Source: Dicaeum eximium
Lineage: Eukaryota; Chordata; Aves; Passeriformes; Dicaeidae
Length of the DNA stretch: 64,000 bases
Direction of reading: 5' to 3'
Assembly: GCA_013396995.1 (NCBI GenBank)
Contig: VWZP01002662.1
Coordinates: forward strand, 382,909-446,908
The notes under the pieces were generated by a model. The model saw only the letters and a list, made by a program, of their open reading frames with translations, made no database searches and was not told the DNA's origin. Made by a program: the position numbers and the translations under genes. Below, in pieces: positions 62,421 through 64,000 of this stretch. Every line of letters starts with the position of its first letter. The stretch's first letter is position 1.

Positions 62421-64000
62421 AAACTCTGCTGCTCTTGAGCCAGCTCGGTGAGGTTTTTTCCTTTTGTCTTCGAGTGTCTTCAAAAGATAATTACATGGAG
62501 CTGGGGCCATTTGCTCAAGTTACTTTTAATTCCCATGGTGGTTGTAATGAAGTGTGTACTGCACATCCATTTTACTAAAGTGGTGTATAAGGACACACTT
62601 GACTTGCTTTTCCTCTGCAGTTGAGAAAGGACAGATCATTAAGAAAACGGGACTGCTACGTTATTGGTGCCTTCAAACAGATCCCCGGACTGACTCCTTT
62701 GGAAGAGATGCAGACTGAGTCTGAGACATACGGAGGCTTTGGTAAAGGGCTTTAAAATGCTTCCTCCCACCCAGGCTGGTGCCGCTCCCAGCATCATTGC
62801 AGGTTTTATCTCAAAGCAGATAGGCTTGCTAGTGAACAGGGGAAGTGTCCATTACAGGAAATAAGGGAGAAACACCCTGCACCACTGAACAAAACCAGTT
62901 CTGAAGATTTCCACTTTGTAGTAATGCTGGCAGGTGCTCTTCCCACATTTGTTCAGTTGGGGCTTGGAGATTTGTGTGTTTAGGTGCTGGCTGGTCTGCC
63001 TCATGCTGAGTGCCCAAGGTGCTGTCAGAGGACAGATATTTTCACATTCAAATCCTCCTTTCCCCGTTCTCGTCTTCACAGAAGTTGCAGCGCATACACA
63101 GATGCATGTTCATTTATTATTTCCTGAAAAATTGTCTCCTTGGGGCTGCTCTCCATAGAAGCGCTATCCTGTAGTCTCTCACAGAGGATCTGATGACAGG
63201 GATTTAAATCAAGCCCTTCCTGTATGTCAAAAGAGTACATAACTCCCCAGCCAGAGTGCATTTTGAAGCTGAGATTACATTGGAGCTTTCAAGCTAGATA
63301 TATTTTATATAAAATAATTGCACAGTCTTGTGTTTAAGATACACACTCAAGTTTCTGTCTTTGATCTAAAAAAAGCTTATTTCTCAAAGTGGAACAGTGT
63401 CAATAGGAAATATTCATATTTCAAATATTGCTTCAGGGCTGGGGTGCTGTCCTGGGAGACTGAAAATAGGGCTGTTCTGTTCCAAGTGATCTCCCTAAAC
63501 ATTGAGATTTGTGAATAAAAGTCAGAGGTGAAAAAAGGGAAAGTTGACATCAGCAGATTTGAAATTATTTAGACTTGCATTCTCTCTTTAAAAAATCCAC
63601 AAGTTACATGAATAATTCTTTTCAATCCAAACAAATTACAAGGGCTTTGTCTTTGTCACAGAAAACACAAAAATATTTTTGGGCTGGATCAACTTTATTT
63701 TCTTATTTTATTTTAGTGAATAATATTCTTAAATATGCTTATAGGGGTCTATGCAGAGATTCATTGAGCAGAAACCTGTTCATACTTTTACAGTGCTTTG
63801 ATCACTGGACTTGGCATTGTCTGTCAAAGCTTTGATTAACATCACAAGTTTGTGATGAATTTTTGTCCATGGTGAATAACCCAACATCCTTTGCTAGTAC
63901 AAAAGGGGATTATTTTTTTTTCATATCTACAGATGGATACAGACACCAGGAAAGGATACAGTTCAATTCCTAATACTTATTAATAACTTGCCTTTGTATT

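Larger units (their letters stand above)
46911..64000. other. Intergenic region downstream of VRK1
   Basis: No gene can be supported in these 17 kb. Open frames are 144 codons or shorter, conflict between strands and have no recognisable domain. Present are a possible distal poly(A) signal (47957), GC-rich patches (48545-48720, 62030-62420), hairpins (49784, 57453) and short simple repeats. In mammals VRK1 is followed by a gene-poor interval before BCL11B; this looks similar, but the neighbour is not in view. Confidence 0.65.

Noticed and set aside
1..64000. CRISPR arrays, tRNA or rRNA genes, bacterial operons, complete retroviral proviruses
   Set aside because: None were seen. There are no regularly spaced direct repeats, I found no tRNA-like cloverleaf on reading, and no gag, pol or env frames beside the LTRs. 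Small non-coding RNAs cannot be excluded without a covariance-model search.

Overview
This window is vertebrate nuclear DNA, most likely from a bird and probably a songbird. It is AT-rich and intron-rich. It carries CR1-type LINE 3' ends and two LTR copies that resemble, from memory, endogenous retrovirus LTR families abundant in passerine genomes. No bacterial gene organisation is present. Only one protein-coding gene can be supported: VRK1 (vaccinia-related kinase 1), on the + strand.

Layout. Positions 1 to about 14.2 kb are intergenic, with one orphan CpG-rich patch and a GT microsatellite near 0.5-0.7 kb. Two CR1 3' fragments (14.20-14.33 and 14.42-14.56 kb) sit just upstream of the VRK1 CpG-island promoter (about 14.57-15.05 kb). 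The promoter has a CCAAT box, GC boxes and two inverted matches to the ACTACA-type ZNF143/THAP11 element. Intron 1 opens with (CCCTT)n and TTTTG-rich tandem repeats that contain two single-N assembly positions.

The VRK1 coding sequence starts at 20293 and ends at 46726. Twelve coding exons can be read with GT/AG junctions and consistent phases. They sum to 1,239 nt, giving 412 residues plus a stop. The protein has an intact glycine loop, catalytic lysine, HGDIK catalytic loop and DYG motif, followed by a basic C-terminal tail. The last intron (36760-46643) is the largest and holds two solo-looking LTRs in opposite orientations, a degenerate CR1/L3-like piece and unusual palindromes. A poly(A) signal lies at 46880, about 150 bases after the stop codon.

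From about 46.9 kb to 64 kb no gene can be supported. There are two GC/CpG-rich patches (48.5 and 62.1 kb), hairpins and simple repeats. Almost all open frames here are chance frames in AT-rich or repeat DNA.

I found no undescribed multi-gene system. The observations most worth checking are a possible intronic polyadenylation isoform of VRK1 that would drop its basic tail, the paired inverted promoter elements, the unstable pentanucleotide/minisatellite block in intron 1, and several perfect palindromes. Comparisons with human VRK1, repeat consensus sequences and other birds are from memory, without alignment.
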